A stretch of DNA of 64,000 nucleotides, taken from NCBI RefSeq assembly GCF_014897315.1, contig NZ_JABUYL010000002.1:124001-188000 (forward strand), given 5' to 3'. This DNA is from Proteus sp. FME41. GTDB lineage: Bacteria > Pseudomonadota > Gammaproteobacteria > Enterobacterales > Enterobacteriaceae. The notes beneath the pieces were generated by a model, which saw only the letters and a list, made by a program, of their open reading frames with translations, had not been told where the DNA came from and did not search any database. Shown here piece by piece: positions 28,627 through 38,389 of the stretch (position 1 is its first letter; each line of letters begins with the position of its first letter). The translations under genes were made by a program, and so were the position numbers.

Positions 28627-29250
28627 ATGTTTACAACTTTCTTTCAGGGGTTTTTATTAAGTGCTGCTATGATTTTACCTATAGGGGCGCAAAATGCCTT
28701 TGTTTTGCAGCAAGGTAGTCGAAAGCAATTTCACTTAATGAGTGCATTATTATGCGCCTTAAGTGATGTTATATTGATTACTGCAGGAGTTTTTGGCGGA
28801 AGTGCGTTATTGAGCCAATCAGAAACACTGTTGCTATTGATTACATGGGGAGGTGTAGCCTTTTTATTATGGTATGGCTGGAATGCTTTTCAAACCGTTT
28901 TTTCAAAAGATCTTGAATTATCACAAGGTGAAAATCAGGTAAAAAGTCGCTGGCGTGTCATTGTGACTTTGGTGGCGGTAACTTGGCTTAATCCTCATGT
29001 TTATCTAGATACCTTTGTGGTGATAGGCAGTATTGGCGGACAATTAACGTCAGAACTACGTCCTTGGTTTACATTTGGGGCGGTATTTGCTTCTATCAGT
29101 TGGTTTTTTGCGTTATCACTGCTCGCGGCTTGGTTTTCACCAATCTTAAGCAAAGCACGCTCTCAGCGTATTATTAATCTGTTTGTGGGGTGTGTGATGT
29201 GGTTTATTGCGCTTCAATTAGCCGCACAAGGATGGAAAACTCTCTTTTAA
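28627..29250 (+). CDS. argO: Arginine exporter ArgO (LysE family)
   Basis: Inner-membrane exporter of arginine (and canavanine). The 207 residues show the LysE/ArgO pattern: [13 protein letters not shown] near the N-terminus, and [13 protein letters not shown] in the centre. The gene keeps the E. coli order mscS-argO-yggE-argP; ArgP, encoded at 30148-31047, activates argO in E. coli. A TATACT -10 hexamer lies at 28594-28599 with no good -35 element, which fits an activator-dependent promoter. Confidence 0.93.
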   Translation: MFTTFFQGFLLSAAMILPIGAQNAFVLQQGSRKQFHLMSALLCALSDVILITAGVFGGSALLSQSETLLLLITWGGVAFLLWYGWNAFQTVFSKDLELSQGENQVKSRWRVIVTLVAVTWLNPHVYLDTFVVIGSIGGQLTSELRPWFTFGAVFASISWFFALSLLAAWFSPILSKARSQRIINLFVGCVMWFIALQLAAQGWKTLF

Positions 29251-29255
29251 TCTTA

Positions 29256-29287
29256 AAGAACTTTACATTAGATATGGTAATGTTCTT
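29256..29287 (+). terminator. Possible terminator after argO
   Basis: AAGAAC pairs with GTTCTT and, after one mismatch, TTAC with GTAA, around a 10-base loop. No clear T-run follows, so efficiency is doubtful. Confidence 0.4.
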
Positions 29288-29336
29288 CTTAGCCATAAAA
29301 AGATGGCACTAAAATTTATTTTGTCAGGGGGTTTTT

Positions 29337-30071
29337 GTGAAATTAAGAGCGATTGTATTAGCATCCGTGTTTACGCTTGGGTTACCTTCCATTGCATTAG
29401 CGGCTCCTGAACCTGAAGGACCACATATCACAACATCGGGTAATGCAACAATTAAAGCAACTCCTGATATGGCGACATTGAATATTCAGGTTAGTGAAAG
29501 TGCAAAAGATGCTGCCCTTGCAAAAAAACAAGTTGATGATCGTGTAGCAAAATATTTTGCCTTTTTAAAAGAAAATGGTGTTGTGAAAGAAGATATTGAT
29601 GCTGCCAATATTCGTACTCAACCAAACTATGAGTATGATAAAAAAGCAGAGCGTTCAGTGATTAATGGTTATACTGCAACCCGTACTGTTAATGTAAAAA
29701 TTAAGAAATTAGAGCAGCTCAATACACTGCTAGATGGTGCATTAGCAGCTGGGTTAAATGAGATTAATAATGTTGAGTTTGGTGTTAATAATCCAGAACA
29801 ATACAAAGTGAAAGCCCGTGAAGTTGCAATTAAAAACGCGATTGACCAAGCTAGCTCAGTTGCAAAAGGTTTTGGCGCTGATTTAGGCGCCGTTTATAGC
29901 GTGAGCTATCGTGCACCAGAAGCGACACCTTACCCAATTGCACAAGTTCGTATGGATGCAATGGCATTAAAGGCCCAAGCACCAGCCGCAGTGCAAGAAA
30001 CGTATCAACAGCAAAGTATCGAATTTAAAGATTATGTTGATGTTGTGTTTGAATTAAAACGCACTCAATAA
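29337..30071 (+). CDS. yggE: YggE, periplasmic SIMPL-domain protein
   Basis: Exported protein linked in E. coli to lower oxidative stress. It has a signal peptide (cleavage after SIALA, about residue 22) and one SIMPL domain: the SGNATIKATPDMATLNIQVSE opening, then IRTQPNYEYD and a YTATRTVNVKI strand. The product is 244 residues. The start is GTG with AGGGGG five bases upstream. Its biochemical activity is not known. Convergent with argP. Confidence 0.92.
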   Translation: MKLRAIVLASVFTLGLPSIALAAPEPEGPHITTSGNATIKATPDMATLNIQVSESAKDAALAKKQVDDRVAKYFAFLKENGVVKEDIDAANIRTQPNYEYDKKAERSVINGYTATRTVNVKIKKLEQLNTLLDGALAAGLNEINNVEFGVNNPEQYKVKAREVAIKNAIDQASSVAKGFGADLGAVYSVSYRAPEATPYPIAQVRMDAMALKAQAPAAVQETYQQQSIEFKDYVDVVFELKRTQ

Positions 30072-30088
30072 ATTTATTGTCATAAAAA

Positions 30089-30119
30089 TAAAATAGGCTT
30101 CTTAGTGAAGCCTATTTTA
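30089..30119. terminator. Bidirectional terminator between yggE and argP
   Basis: A perfect 13-pair stem (TAAAATAGGCTTC against GAAGCCTATTTTA) with a 5-base loop; the T-rich and A-rich ends serve both converging genes. Confidence 0.88.
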
Positions 30120-30147
30120 TTGAGGAAATGAGGTAAACGTATTTACG

Positions 30148-31047
30148 TTACTCTTCGCTCTGTTTTAACACTTTACGACCAAAATCAATTAGTGCATCAG
30201 TCACTTTTCTCATTGTTCTGCTTTCAGGTGCAAAACGGTGCCAATAGAGCATTCGACGTTGGCAGAGTCCCGGTGTTAAATCAACTAACTCCCCACTTTT
30301 TAGTTCATTTGAAATTTGCAGATGAGGGATCATACAACATGTCGAGCCTTGTTTAGCTAATTGCACAAAAGCTTCTGAGGAGTTAACAATATGGCAAGGA
30401 ACACTGCCCGGTGATAACCCAAAGTTTTGCTGTAAAAAGGCCTGATGCATATCATCAAGATGGTCAAATGCGACTGCGGGGGCTTTTAAGAGTGAAGATT
30501 TAGTGACACCGTTAGTAAAATAGCGTTGTGCAAAATCAGGAGAAGCGACAAATAGGTAATCAAGTGCACCTAATTGATCGACAAGGCAACTGGGTAGTGC
30601 TTGTGGCTGAATACTGATTGCACCGACGACTTCGCCTCGCCTTAAGCGTTCTTGAGTGCGTGTTTCGTCTTCAACTTGAATATTAAGCCGAATAGGCAGT
30701 TGTGTTAGTACAGGATGTAAAGCAGGCAATAACCATGTCGCTAAGCTATCAGCATTTACGGCCAAAGAGAGTAAAAGAGGCGTAGAACCGCTATTTTCAT
30801 CACCTAACCATTGCTCTTCAAGTAATTCTACTTGATGCAATAAAGCCAATAATTTTTGCCCTTGCTCTGTTGGTTGTGGTGGAACGGTGCGAACTAATAG
30901 GGGTTGCCCAAATAGATTTTCTAATTGTTTGATACGTTGTGAAACGGCAGATTGTGTAATACATAACTTTTGCGCGGCCCTTTCAAAGCCACGTTCGCGA
31001 ATGACGGCATCAAGGGCTTGTAATGCTCGATAATCAGGGCGTTTCAT
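30148..31047 (-). CDS. argP: LysR-family regulator ArgP (IciA)
   Basis: Transcription activator of argO and lysine-repressed genes; also described as an inhibitor of replication initiation. The N-terminal winged helix (about 1-60) carries the [20 protein letters not shown] recognition segment, and the rest is the LysR effector domain. The product is 299 residues. Convergent with yggE, divergent from rpiA, as in E. coli. Confidence 0.94.
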   Translation of the reverse strand: MKRPDYRALQALDAVIRERGFERAAQKLCITQSAVSQRIKQLENLFGQPLLVRTVPPQPTEQGQKLLALLHQVELLEEQWLGDENSGSTPLLLSLAVNADSLATWLLPALHPVLTQLPIRLNIQVEDETRTQERLRRGEVVGAISIQPQALPSCLVDQLGALDYLFVASPDFAQRYFTNGVTKSSLLKAPAVAFDHLDDMHQAFLQQNFGLSPGSVPCHIVNSSEAFVQLAKQGSTCCMIPHLQISNELKSGELVDLTPGLCQRRMLYWHRFAPESRTMRKVTDALIDFGRKVLKQSEE

Positions 31048-31208
31048 TAACAGACTCTCTTTGATTTTATGTTCTATTGCTTACTATGCCATATTTTTTG
31101 TTGTAATGAGTTAAAATGTTGCTTCTCAGTTTTTGATGTGTCTCGTGCTAGTTTTGAATGCAATATGCTATTCTTAGTCCATTAACGTGATAAATAAGGT
31201 TTTTTTAA

Positions 31209-31865
31209 ATGACTCAGGATGAATTAAAAAAAGCAGTAGGTTGGGCAGCGCTTGAATATGTGAAACCCGGCATGATTGTAGGTGTGGGTACGGGATCTAC
31301 GGCTTCTCATTTTATTGATGCGTTAGCAACAATGAAAGGCCAAATCGAAGGTACTGTTTCCAGTTCAGAAGCCTCAACTGCAAAATTGAAAAGTTACGGT
31401 ATCCCTGTTTTTGATTGTAATGAAGTCGATTCTTTAGATATTTATGTCGATGGCGCTGATGAAATTAACCATCAAATGCAAATGATCAAAGGTGGTGGCG
31501 CGGCATTAACGCGTGAAAAAATTATTGCGGGTGTGGCAAAAACGTTTATCTGTATTGTTGATGAATCTAAACAAGTTGATGTGTTAGGTAAATTCCCGTT
31601 GCCAGTAGAAGTGATCCCTATGGCTCGCTCTTATGTTGCGCGTGAATTAGTTAAACTGGGTGGCTTACCTGAATATCGTGAAAATGTACTAACTGATAAT
31701 GGCAACGTTATTTTAGATGTTCACAATTTAACAATTCTTAACCCTATTGAACTGGAAAACAAAATTAATAGTATCCCAGGTGTCGTCACCGTAGGATTAT
31801 TTGCTAATCGTGGTGCTAATGTTGTTTTAATGGGTACTGCTGAAGGCGTTAAAACCATCAAGTAA
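31209..31865 (+). CDS. rpiA: Ribose-5-phosphate isomerase A
   Basis: Interconverts ribose 5-phosphate and ribulose 5-phosphate in the pentose phosphate pathway. The [13 protein letters not shown] phosphate loop, the YVDGADEI motif with catalytic Asp residues and the [12 protein letters not shown] segment are all present. The product is 218 residues (219 in E. coli). AAGG lies upstream of the ATG. Confidence 0.97.
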   Translation: MTQDELKKAVGWAALEYVKPGMIVGVGTGSTASHFIDALATMKGQIEGTVSSSEASTAKLKSYGIPVFDCNEVDSLDIYVDGADEINHQMQMIKGGGAALTREKIIAGVAKTFICIVDESKQVDVLGKFPLPVEVIPMARSYVARELVKLGGLPEYRENVLTDNGNVILDVHNLTILNPIELENKINSIPGVVTVGLFANRGANVVLMGTAEGVKTIK

Positions 31866-31876
31866 TTTATTTTAAG

Positions 31877-31903
31877 ATAGGTAGCGGTTGCTACCTATTT
31901 TTT
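31877..31903 (+). terminator. Intrinsic terminator after rpiA
   Basis: ATAGGTAGC pairs with GCTACCTAT across GGTT, ending in T6. Confidence 0.9.
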
Positions 31904-31928
31904 AAATTATTTTAGAAACGGTAAATAC

Positions 31929-31944
31929 AGTGATATATATCACA
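31929..31944. promoter_or_regulatory. Candidate CRP site upstream of serA
   Basis: AGTGA-N6-TCACA matches the CRP consensus at nine of ten conserved positions and is palindromic in the core. It lies about 195 bases before serA, a gene that CRP and Lrp activate in E. coli. Confidence 0.6.
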
Positions 31945-32137
31945 CGACAGTTATATCTCTTTTTAATATCCTGCTATTTTCAAAGTCAAAATCATTTTGC
32001 TCGGTAGAAAATCACTTTATTCACTGCTTATTCTGTCATCACTGCAATCGGTTGTATTGCTACAAACTCTATTTTTGTTATGTTGATGAGACAGGATTTT
32101 GTTTTTCATTAAATGTAATAACGATAGGGCAGGGTAA

Positions 32138-33388
32138 ATGGTCAAAGTATCTTTGGAAAAAGAAAAGATAAAGTTTCTACTCCTCGAAGGTGTGCACCAA
32201 AGTGCAGTAGAAAATTTAAGAGCAGCGGGTTATACCAATATTGAATACCACAAAGGCGCATTATCGGACGAAGAATTAAAAGAAGCCATCCGTGATGCTC
32301 GTTTTGTTGGTCTTCGCTCCCGTACGCATTTAACAGAAGAGATTTTTGCAGCCGCTGAAAAATTAGTTGCTGTAGGGTGCTTCTGTATTGGTACGAATCA
32401 GGTCGATTTAGAGGCTGCAGCACGTCGTGGTATTCCTGTTTTCAACGCACCTTTCTCAAACACCCGTTCCGTGGCTGAGATGGTACTGGGGGAATTGCTG
32501 TTATTACTGCGTCGTATTCCTGAAGCAAATGCAAAAGCGCATCGCGGTCTCTGGGATAAACAAGCGAAAGGCTGCTTTGAAGCGCGTGGTAAAAAACTGG
32601 GTATCATTGGGTATGGTCATATTGGTACACAGTTAGGTATTTTGGCTGAAAGTGTAGGTTTAAATGTCTATTTCTACGATATTGAAAATAAACTACCATT
32701 AGGTAATGCAACACAAGTTCGCCATTTATCTGAATTACTGAACATGTGTGATATTGTCAGCTTACATGTGCCAGAAACTTCATCAACAAAAAATATGATG
32801 GGTCATGAAGAAATTCAGCGCATGAAACCAGGTTCAATTCTTATCAATGCCTCTCGTGGTACTGTGGTGGATATTCCTGCGTTAGCACAAGCGTTAGAAT
32901 CAAAACATTTATCTGGTGCGGCAGTTGACGTATTCCCATCAGAGCCGGGTGCGAATAACGATCCTAACGATCCGTTTGTGTCTGAGTTGATCAAATTTGA
33001 TAATGTGATTTTAACGCCACATATCGGTGGTTCAACTCAAGAAGCTCAAGAAAATATTGGCTATGAAGTTGCGGGTAAATTAGCGAAATACTCAGATAAC
33101 GGTTCTACATTATCTGCGGTTAACTTCCCTGAAGTCTCATTACCAAGTCATGGCGATGATGTAAACCGTTTATTGCATATTCATGAAAACCGCCCTGGTA
33201 TGATGAATAGTATCAATAATGTGTTTACTGAAGAAAATATCAACGTGGCAGCACAATTCCTGCGGACTTATGGCAATGTCGGTTATGTTGTCATTGATAT
33301 TACAACCCAGACTAAAGCCCAAGCTGAATTAGTGTTACAAAAAATCAAAGCGTTACCGGGGACTATTCGTGCTCGTATGCTGTATTAA
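32138..33388 (+). CDS. serA: D-3-phosphoglycerate dehydrogenase
   Basis: First step of serine synthesis: oxidises 3-phosphoglycerate with NAD. The substrate- and NAD-binding domains are intact (GIIGYGHIGTQLG, catalytic His in LTPHIGGS), and a C-terminal ACT domain (from about 340) gives serine feedback control. The 416 residues are six more than E. coli, partly from a short insertion near VFPSEPGANNDPNDPF. AGGG precedes the ATG. Confidence 0.97.
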   Translation: MVKVSLEKEKIKFLLLEGVHQSAVENLRAAGYTNIEYHKGALSDEELKEAIRDARFVGLRSRTHLTEEIFAAAEKLVAVGCFCIGTNQVDLEAAARRGIPVFNAPFSNTRSVAEMVLGELLLLLRRIPEANAKAHRGLWDKQAKGCFEARGKKLGIIGYGHIGTQLGILAESVGLNVYFYDIENKLPLGNATQVRHLSELLNMCDIVSLHVPETSSTKNMMGHEEIQRMKPGSILINASRGTVVDIPALAQALESKHLSGAAVDVFPSEPGANNDPNDPFVSELIKFDNVILTPHIGGSTQEAQENIGYEVAGKLAKYSDNGSTLSAVNFPEVSLPSHGDDVNRLLHIHENRPGMMNSINNVFTEENINVAAQFLRTYGNVGYVVIDITTQTKAQAELVLQKIKALPGTIRARMLY

Positions 33389-33417
33389 TTATTAGTTTTT
33401 ATCTGAATAAGCTATCA

Positions 33418-33448
33418 AAGGTTCGATATTGGTTATCGAGCCTTTTTT
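33418..33448 (+). terminator. Intrinsic terminator after serA
   Basis: An 11-pair stem (AAGGTTCGATA against TATCGAGCCTT, one G-U pair) with a 5-base loop and T6. Confidence 0.88.
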
Positions 33449-33524
33449 ATTGCCTATTTTAAAATGATAAGACGAAATAGTGGGTGTTATTGAATGGGAT
33501 AAAAGAGACGCGATAAATTAAAGA

Positions 33525-34118
33525 TTAAAATACCCACTTATTTTCGGGAGTAATAATTTCAGGTAATGGTACATCCCAACTTGCACTAGGCAGTGAATCA
33601 ACTTGTTGGCACACATGAGCAAGTCCCATCGGATAAAACGATTTTTGTTGCCAATTTTCAAGTGTTCTATCGTAAAAGCCGCCTCCCATTCCTAATCGTT
33701 GACCTTGTAAATCAAAAGCCACTAATGGTGTAAAAATAATATTGATATCGGCAATGGGAATAACGGTATTCACATTTAAAGCGGGCTCTGAAATATTAAA
33801 CCGATTTTTGATTAAAACAGTCGTGGGCGTATAACGCAAAAAGAGCAGGTGATGACGATGAAAAGGGTGTAGCACAGGTAAGCACACTTGTTTGTTTAAT
33901 GCCCATAATTGAGAAATTAACGGCGATGTATCAATTTCACCATCAAAAGAAAGAAAAAGTGCGATAGTTTGCGCTTGTTTTATTTTGGGGTGACTCAGTA
34001 CTTGTTCACATAATTTCGCTGCTGCTATCTGTTGTTGTTCGGGGGGAAGTAAACGCCGTTTTTGGCGAATAGTTTTACGTATTTCATCTCTTTGTTTAAA
34101 AAGTGAGGTATTTGTCAT
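33525..34118 (-). CDS. ygfA: 5-formyltetrahydrofolate cyclo-ligase
   Basis: ATP-dependent conversion of 5-formyltetrahydrofolate to 5,10-methenyltetrahydrofolate. The 197 residues contain the family motif PLVAFDLQGQRLGMGGGFYDR and the basic N-terminal IRQKRR segment. It lies downstream of the 6S RNA gene on the same strand, the conserved ssrS-ygfA arrangement, so the two are probably cotranscribed. Confidence 0.94.
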   Translation of the reverse strand: MTNTSLFKQRDEIRKTIRQKRRLLPPEQQQIAAAKLCEQVLSHPKIKQAQTIALFLSFDGEIDTSPLISQLWALNKQVCLPVLHPFHRHHLLFLRYTPTTVLIKNRFNISEPALNVNTVIPIADINIIFTPLVAFDLQGQRLGMGGGFYDRTLENWQQKSFYPMGLAHVCQQVDSLPSASWDVPLPEIITPENKWVF

Positions 34119-34299
34119 TGATCAATCCATCAGTAACCAGTCGGTGACAATCAAAAACTATCATTTCAATCAATTTATCACACTTTAGAGATAAAAAAGG
34201 AAGACGTTGAAAGGAGGGGGGAAAGATAAGAAAACAGATATAAAAAAAGCGCTAAACAGTAAACATTTATAGAATACTTACTGTTTAGAACTTAGGTGG

Positions 34300-34482
34300 A
34301 GGTCTCCGAGATGCCGCCGTAGGCTGTAACCCTTGAACCCATGGTCCAAGGTGAACATAGTGTTGTTACCATTAGGCTGCCTGAACGAATCGGGTATGCT
34401 CACAAGTAACAGATCACCACATTCTATGTGTTTCGAATATCGGCTCAGGGGACTGGCCCACTGGCAAACACCTCAGAGAAAT
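34300..34482 (-). ncRNA. ssrS: 6S RNA
   Basis: The minus strand starts ATTTCTCTGAGG and ends at GGCGGCATCTCGGAGA, with the near-invariant blocks GGGCCAGTCCCCTGAGCCGATA and CAAGGGTTACAGCC between (each in part). These match E. coli 6S RNA at both arms, and the inferred length of 183 bases is the same. It forms a long irregular hairpin mimicking an open promoter and sequesters sigma-70 RNA polymerase in stationary phase. Position between zapA and ygfA is conserved. The exact ends are inferred by alignment to E. coli from memory. Confidence 0.95.
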
Positions 34483-34592
34483 TTGGTGGGTGCTGTTAAG
34501 CACCTTATCTATGAACTATTGTATTATTTTAATTGTAGAAAGCAACCTATTATCTGTGAATTTCGTGGTGTACGCATGCTTTCTGAACAAAT

Positions 34593-34922
34593 CTACTTCG
34601 CAGTTGAAAAAGTGCGATCATGGTGCTTGCCTTGATCGTGTAAAGCTTGTTCAATGGATTGTTGTAGCATTTTTATTTTCTCTTCCATGTTGTAAGCATA
34701 GTCTCTTGTTTTTAGCTTTTCTTCTGCCAGCTCATGGCTCATATTCAATGCCACTATAAAAATTAAATGCTCTGTATTGGATACACCACTGCGTTCTTTG
34801 AGATCTTGTAAGCGTTGTTCCAGTTCAGCAGCAGAAGCCAGTAACGCCTCTTTTTGTTCTGGTGGGCAATTAACGCGCAGTGATCGCCCAAAAATTTGAA
34901 GTTCAACCGGTTGTGCGGACAT
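34593..34922 (-). CDS. zapA: Cell division protein ZapA
   Basis: Small FtsZ-ring stabiliser. The 109 residues show the family pattern: an N-terminal [18 protein letters not shown] strand-helix region and a long coiled-coil helix (about 65-100). It lies upstream of ssrS and divergent from ygfB, as in E. coli. Confidence 0.94.
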   Translation of the reverse strand: MSAQPVELQIFGRSLRVNCPPEQKEALLASAAELEQRLQDLKERSGVSNTEHLIFIVALNMSHELAEEKLKTRDYAYNMEEKIKMLQQSIEQALHDQGKHHDRTFSTAK

Positions 34923-35098
34923 GATTCCTTCCTGACTTAAAATCTGTGCTACATATTGAGTAGTGTATACGGTTATCTCGCTGTATTAAACGCTATTACT
35001 ACAAAAATTCCAATGATTAACATGGCTTAACTGGTACAGCGACTTCTATTGATGGTAGCATATCTTGAACTATTCCCCTAAATGCGACGTTTATTCTT

Positions 35099-35677
35099 AT
35101 GTCAAAACAAAACACATTACCAAATTATCAAACCATCAATACGTTATTACAGCAACATACAGTCCCGTTAACAGCGGCTGAAATGCATGGGCTGATTACA
35201 GGATTTATTTGCGGTGCTATGCGTGATAACAGTTGGAAAACCTTATTGCATGATCTGACAAATGAAGGCCTAGCTTTCCCTAAAACGCTGTCAGACTCAC
35301 TTGAAGAACTTTATCACACCACTTATGAACAGCTGGATGACAGTGTGTTTAACTTCTTTATGTTAGTGCCTGATGAGTCCGACTCTCTGTTCTTAAGAGC
35401 TGATGCTCTCGCGGGGTGGGTAAACCATTTTCTTTTAGGTTTGGGTGTTGCTCAACCTAAATTGTCTGAGCATAAAGAGTTAACAGAAGTTATTACTGAT
35501 TTACGTAATATTGGTGGGCTAGGTTATGACGAAGACGAAAATCAAGAAGAACTTGAAGATGCGCTTGAAGAAGTCAGTGAATATGTGAAAGTCTCTGTTC
35601 AACTTTGTTATATCACGTTTGTCGCACCAAAAGACAAAAAAAATGATGAACCAAATGAGCAACATACACTACATTAA
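35099..35677 (+). CDS. ygfB: YgfB, UPF0149 family protein
   Basis: Helical protein of 192 residues. UPF0149 features are visible: LTAAEMHGLITGFICGA near the N-terminus and FLLGLG plus the acidic YDEDENQEELEDALEE stretch toward the C-terminus. In Pseudomonas the homolog affects ampDh3 expression; the role here is not established. First gene of ygfB-pepP-ubiH-ubiI. The ribosome site is weak. Confidence 0.92.
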   Translation: MSKQNTLPNYQTINTLLQQHTVPLTAAEMHGLITGFICGAMRDNSWKTLLHDLTNEGLAFPKTLSDSLEELYHTTYEQLDDSVFNFFMLVPDESDSLFLRADALAGWVNHFLLGLGVAQPKLSEHKELTEVITDLRNIGGLGYDEDENQEELEDALEEVSEYVKVSVQLCYITFVAPKDKKNDEPNEQHTLH

Positions 35678-35728
35678 TGACACTATTAATTAGACAATCA
35701 TAAAGATAAACGAAAGACAGGAGTGGGT

Positions 35729-37039
35729 ATGAATAAGCAAGAATTTTTATCCCGTCGTCAGGCATTATTAGCTCAAATGAAGCCTGCGAGTGCCGCCATC
35801 TTTTTCGCTGCACCACCAGCGCAACGTAATGCCGATAGTGAGTATCCTTATCGTCAGCATAGTGATTTCCTTTATCTAACCGGTTTCAGTGAGCCTGAAG
35901 CGATCCTCGTACTGATTAAAAGTGATGAAACACATAATCATAGTGTGCTTTTTAATCGAGTGAGAGATTTAACCGCTGAAATCTGGTTTGGTCGTCGCCT
36001 TGGACAAGAAGCCGCGCCTGAAAAATTAGGCGTTGATAAGGCACTTCCTTATGAAGATGTTGGTGAGCAACTTTACCAATTATTAAACGGGTTAGATGTT
36101 GTTTATCATGCTCAAGGGGAATATACGTTTGCGGATGACATTGTTTTTAGTGCATTAGATACCTTAAGAAAAGGGTCTCGCCGTAATTTAAAAGCGCCAC
36201 AAACTATTATTGATTGGCGTCCTATTGTTCATGAGCAGCGCCTGTTTAAATCTGACTTTGAAATTGAATTACTTCGTAAGGCAGGAAAAATTACCGCATT
36301 AGCACATACACGTGCGATGCAAAAATGCCAGCCGGGTATGTATGAATATCAGCTCCAAGGTGAAATTGAACATGAGTTTGTTTCTCATGGCGCTCGTTTT
36401 CCTTCCTATAACAGCATTGTGGGAAGTGGTGAAAATGGCTGTATTTTACACTACACGGAAAATGAAACTAAAATGCGTGATGGGGATTTAGTGCTCATCG
36501 ATGCAGGTTGTGAATATGAAGGCTATGCAGGTGATATCACCCGTACTTTCCCAGTTAATGGTAAATTTAGCCGTCAGCAACGTGAAATTTATGACATCGT
36601 TTTAAAATCAATTAATGTTTCTTTGGAATTGTATAAACCTGGTACAAGCATCAAAGACGTCACCGAGCATGTCGTGTATATCATGGTCGAAGGACTGGTT
36701 AAACTGGGTATTATGCACGGTGAAATCGAACATCTTATTGAAACCAAAGCTTATCAGCGCTTCTTTATGCATAGCCTAAGTCACTGGCTTGGTCTTGATG
36801 TTCATGATGTTGGACATTATGGCTCTGAGCGTGATCGTATTTTAGAACCTGGCATGGTGCTTACCATTGAGCCAGGTCTTTATATTGCGCCGGATGCCGA
36901 TGTGCCACAAGAGTATCGTGGTATTGGTATTCGTATTGAAGATGACATCGTTATTACTGAAACAGGTAATGAGAACTTAACGGCATCTGTTGTTAAAGAT
37001 CCGGATGAAATTGAAGCTCTGATGGCAGGAAAAATTTAA
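35729..37039 (+). CDS. pepP: Xaa-Pro aminopeptidase PepP
   Basis: Manganese-dependent peptidase that removes N-terminal residues preceding proline. The 436 residues have the N-terminal creatinase-like domain and the pita-bread catalytic domain, with metal ligands in DAGCEYEGYAGDITRTF, HSLSHWLGLDVHD and the two C-terminal Glu motifs (TIEPG and GIRIEDD). The ATG at 35729 has AGGAG five bases upstream; an upstream in-frame GTG at 35723 is less likely. Confidence 0.96.
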   Translation: MNKQEFLSRRQALLAQMKPASAAIFFAAPPAQRNADSEYPYRQHSDFLYLTGFSEPEAILVLIKSDETHNHSVLFNRVRDLTAEIWFGRRLGQEAAPEKLGVDKALPYEDVGEQLYQLLNGLDVVYHAQGEYTFADDIVFSALDTLRKGSRRNLKAPQTIIDWRPIVHEQRLFKSDFEIELLRKAGKITALAHTRAMQKCQPGMYEYQLQGEIEHEFVSHGARFPSYNSIVGSGENGCILHYTENETKMRDGDLVLIDAGCEYEGYAGDITRTFPVNGKFSRQQREIYDIVLKSINVSLELYKPGTSIKDVTEHVVYIMVEGLVKLGIMHGEIEHLIETKAYQRFFMHSLSHWLGLDVHDVGHYGSERDRILEPGMVLTIEPGLYIAPDADVPQEYRGIGIRIEDDIVITETGNENLTASVVKDPDEIEALMAGKI

Positions 37040-37052
37040 GGCTAAAATCAGC

Positions 37053-38225
37053 ATGAATGTGATTATTGTGGGTGGTGGAATGGCGGGTGCGACATTAGCA
37101 CTGGCGCTTTCTGCATTAAATAAAGGTAAGATTTCAATTTCGTTAATTGAAGCAAGAGAGCCTGACAATGGGCACCCTGGGTTTGATGCAAGAGCAATTG
37201 CATTAGCCCATGGAACAGCAGAACGGTTAGCGAAAATCGGGCTTTGGTCAACGTTAAAACCTTTTGTCACCCCCATTAATCATGTTCATGTCTCTGATAA
37301 AGGCCATTGTGGTTTTGTTAATATTCATGCACAAGATTATGATATTTCAGCTCTTGGCTATGTGATTGAACTGCATGATGCAGGGCGTCAACTTTTTGCT
37401 AAGTTAAAAAAACAATCTAATATCACACTTTATTGCCCAGCGAAAGTTGAACAGGTTCAACGAAATATGGATTCTGTTGATGTCACGCTGGATAATGGTA
37501 CGCAATTGTCGGGGGATCTGCTGATTGCGGCGGATGGTACAAACTCCCCAATGGGTCATCAATGTCATATCCAATGGCAGCGGGAGCCTTACAATCAGGT
37601 GGCTATGATTGCTAACGTTAAAACAGAAATAGATCCTCAAGGTAAAGCCTTTGAACGTTTTACAGAATTTGGCCCATTAGCCATGTTACCAATGAGTGAA
37701 GGGCGTAGCTCATTAGTGTGGTGTCACCCTATTGAAAAGCTAGATGAAATTTTACAATGGGATGATGAAACCACTATTGCGCATTTACAGCGTGATTTTG
37801 GCTGGCGTTTAGGCAAAATAGAGCATGTTGGTAAACGAAATTGCTACCCTCTAGCACTACAAAAAGCGAATCAAATTATTAGTCATCGTTTAGCCTTAGT
37901 GGGCAATGCATCTCAAACACTTCATCCCATTGCAGGGCAAGGTTTTAACCTTGGTTTGCGTGATGTAATGACGTTGGCGAACACAATTACTGAAGCGATT
38001 AATACCGATAAAGATATTGGTAGTTATCGGGTACTCTCTCAATATCAGCAACGTCGTGAACAAGATAGAGATAAAACCATTTCTATTACAGATGGATTGG
38101 TGAAAGTATTTGCAAATCGCTGTGCACCACTGATTATTTCTCGTAATTTAGGGCTAATGACGATGGAATTACTTCCTATGATGAGAAAAAAATTAGCGCA
38201 TCAAACACTGGGCTGGACAAACTAG
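37053..38225 (+). CDS. ubiH: Ubiquinone biosynthesis hydroxylase UbiH
   Basis: FAD monooxygenase for a ring hydroxylation in ubiquinone synthesis. The dinucleotide-binding VGGGMAGATLALAL is at the N-terminus, the middle DLLIAADGTNS motif matches class A flavin monooxygenases, and LVGNASQTLHPIAGQGFNLGLRD is the second FAD motif. The product is 390 residues. Lies 13 bases after pepP, so probably cotranscribed. LVGNASQ, rather than the LIGDAAH form in ubiI, is the UbiH version. Confidence 0.94.
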   Translation: MNVIIVGGGMAGATLALALSALNKGKISISLIEAREPDNGHPGFDARAIALAHGTAERLAKIGLWSTLKPFVTPINHVHVSDKGHCGFVNIHAQDYDISALGYVIELHDAGRQLFAKLKKQSNITLYCPAKVEQVQRNMDSVDVTLDNGTQLSGDLLIAADGTNSPMGHQCHIQWQREPYNQVAMIANVKTEIDPQGKAFERFTEFGPLAMLPMSEGRSSLVWCHPIEKLDEILQWDDETTIAHLQRDFGWRLGKIEHVGKRNCYPLALQKANQIISHRLALVGNASQTLHPIAGQGFNLGLRDVMTLANTITEAINTDKDIGSYRVLSQYQQRREQDRDKTISITDGLVKVFANRCAPLIISRNLGLMTMELLPMMRKKLAHQTLGWTN

Positions 38226-38389
38226 AGCGTGTTGATCTTTGATGGTCTATTTTTATTTTAAATGGTCATTGTTAATATCAATCAATACCTAAAATAGTAA
38301 ATAGTTTGCTTTATAATTTTTTTATTTTGTAAAAATAAGCAGAAAAGAACAGCACACTCTAAAATAATTGCTTTTAGGATATTTTAATT

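Noticed and set aside
34333..34759. Plus-strand frames over 34333-34635 and 34490-34759
   Set aside because: They overlap the 6S RNA gene and the 3-prime part of zapA on the other strand and show no family features.
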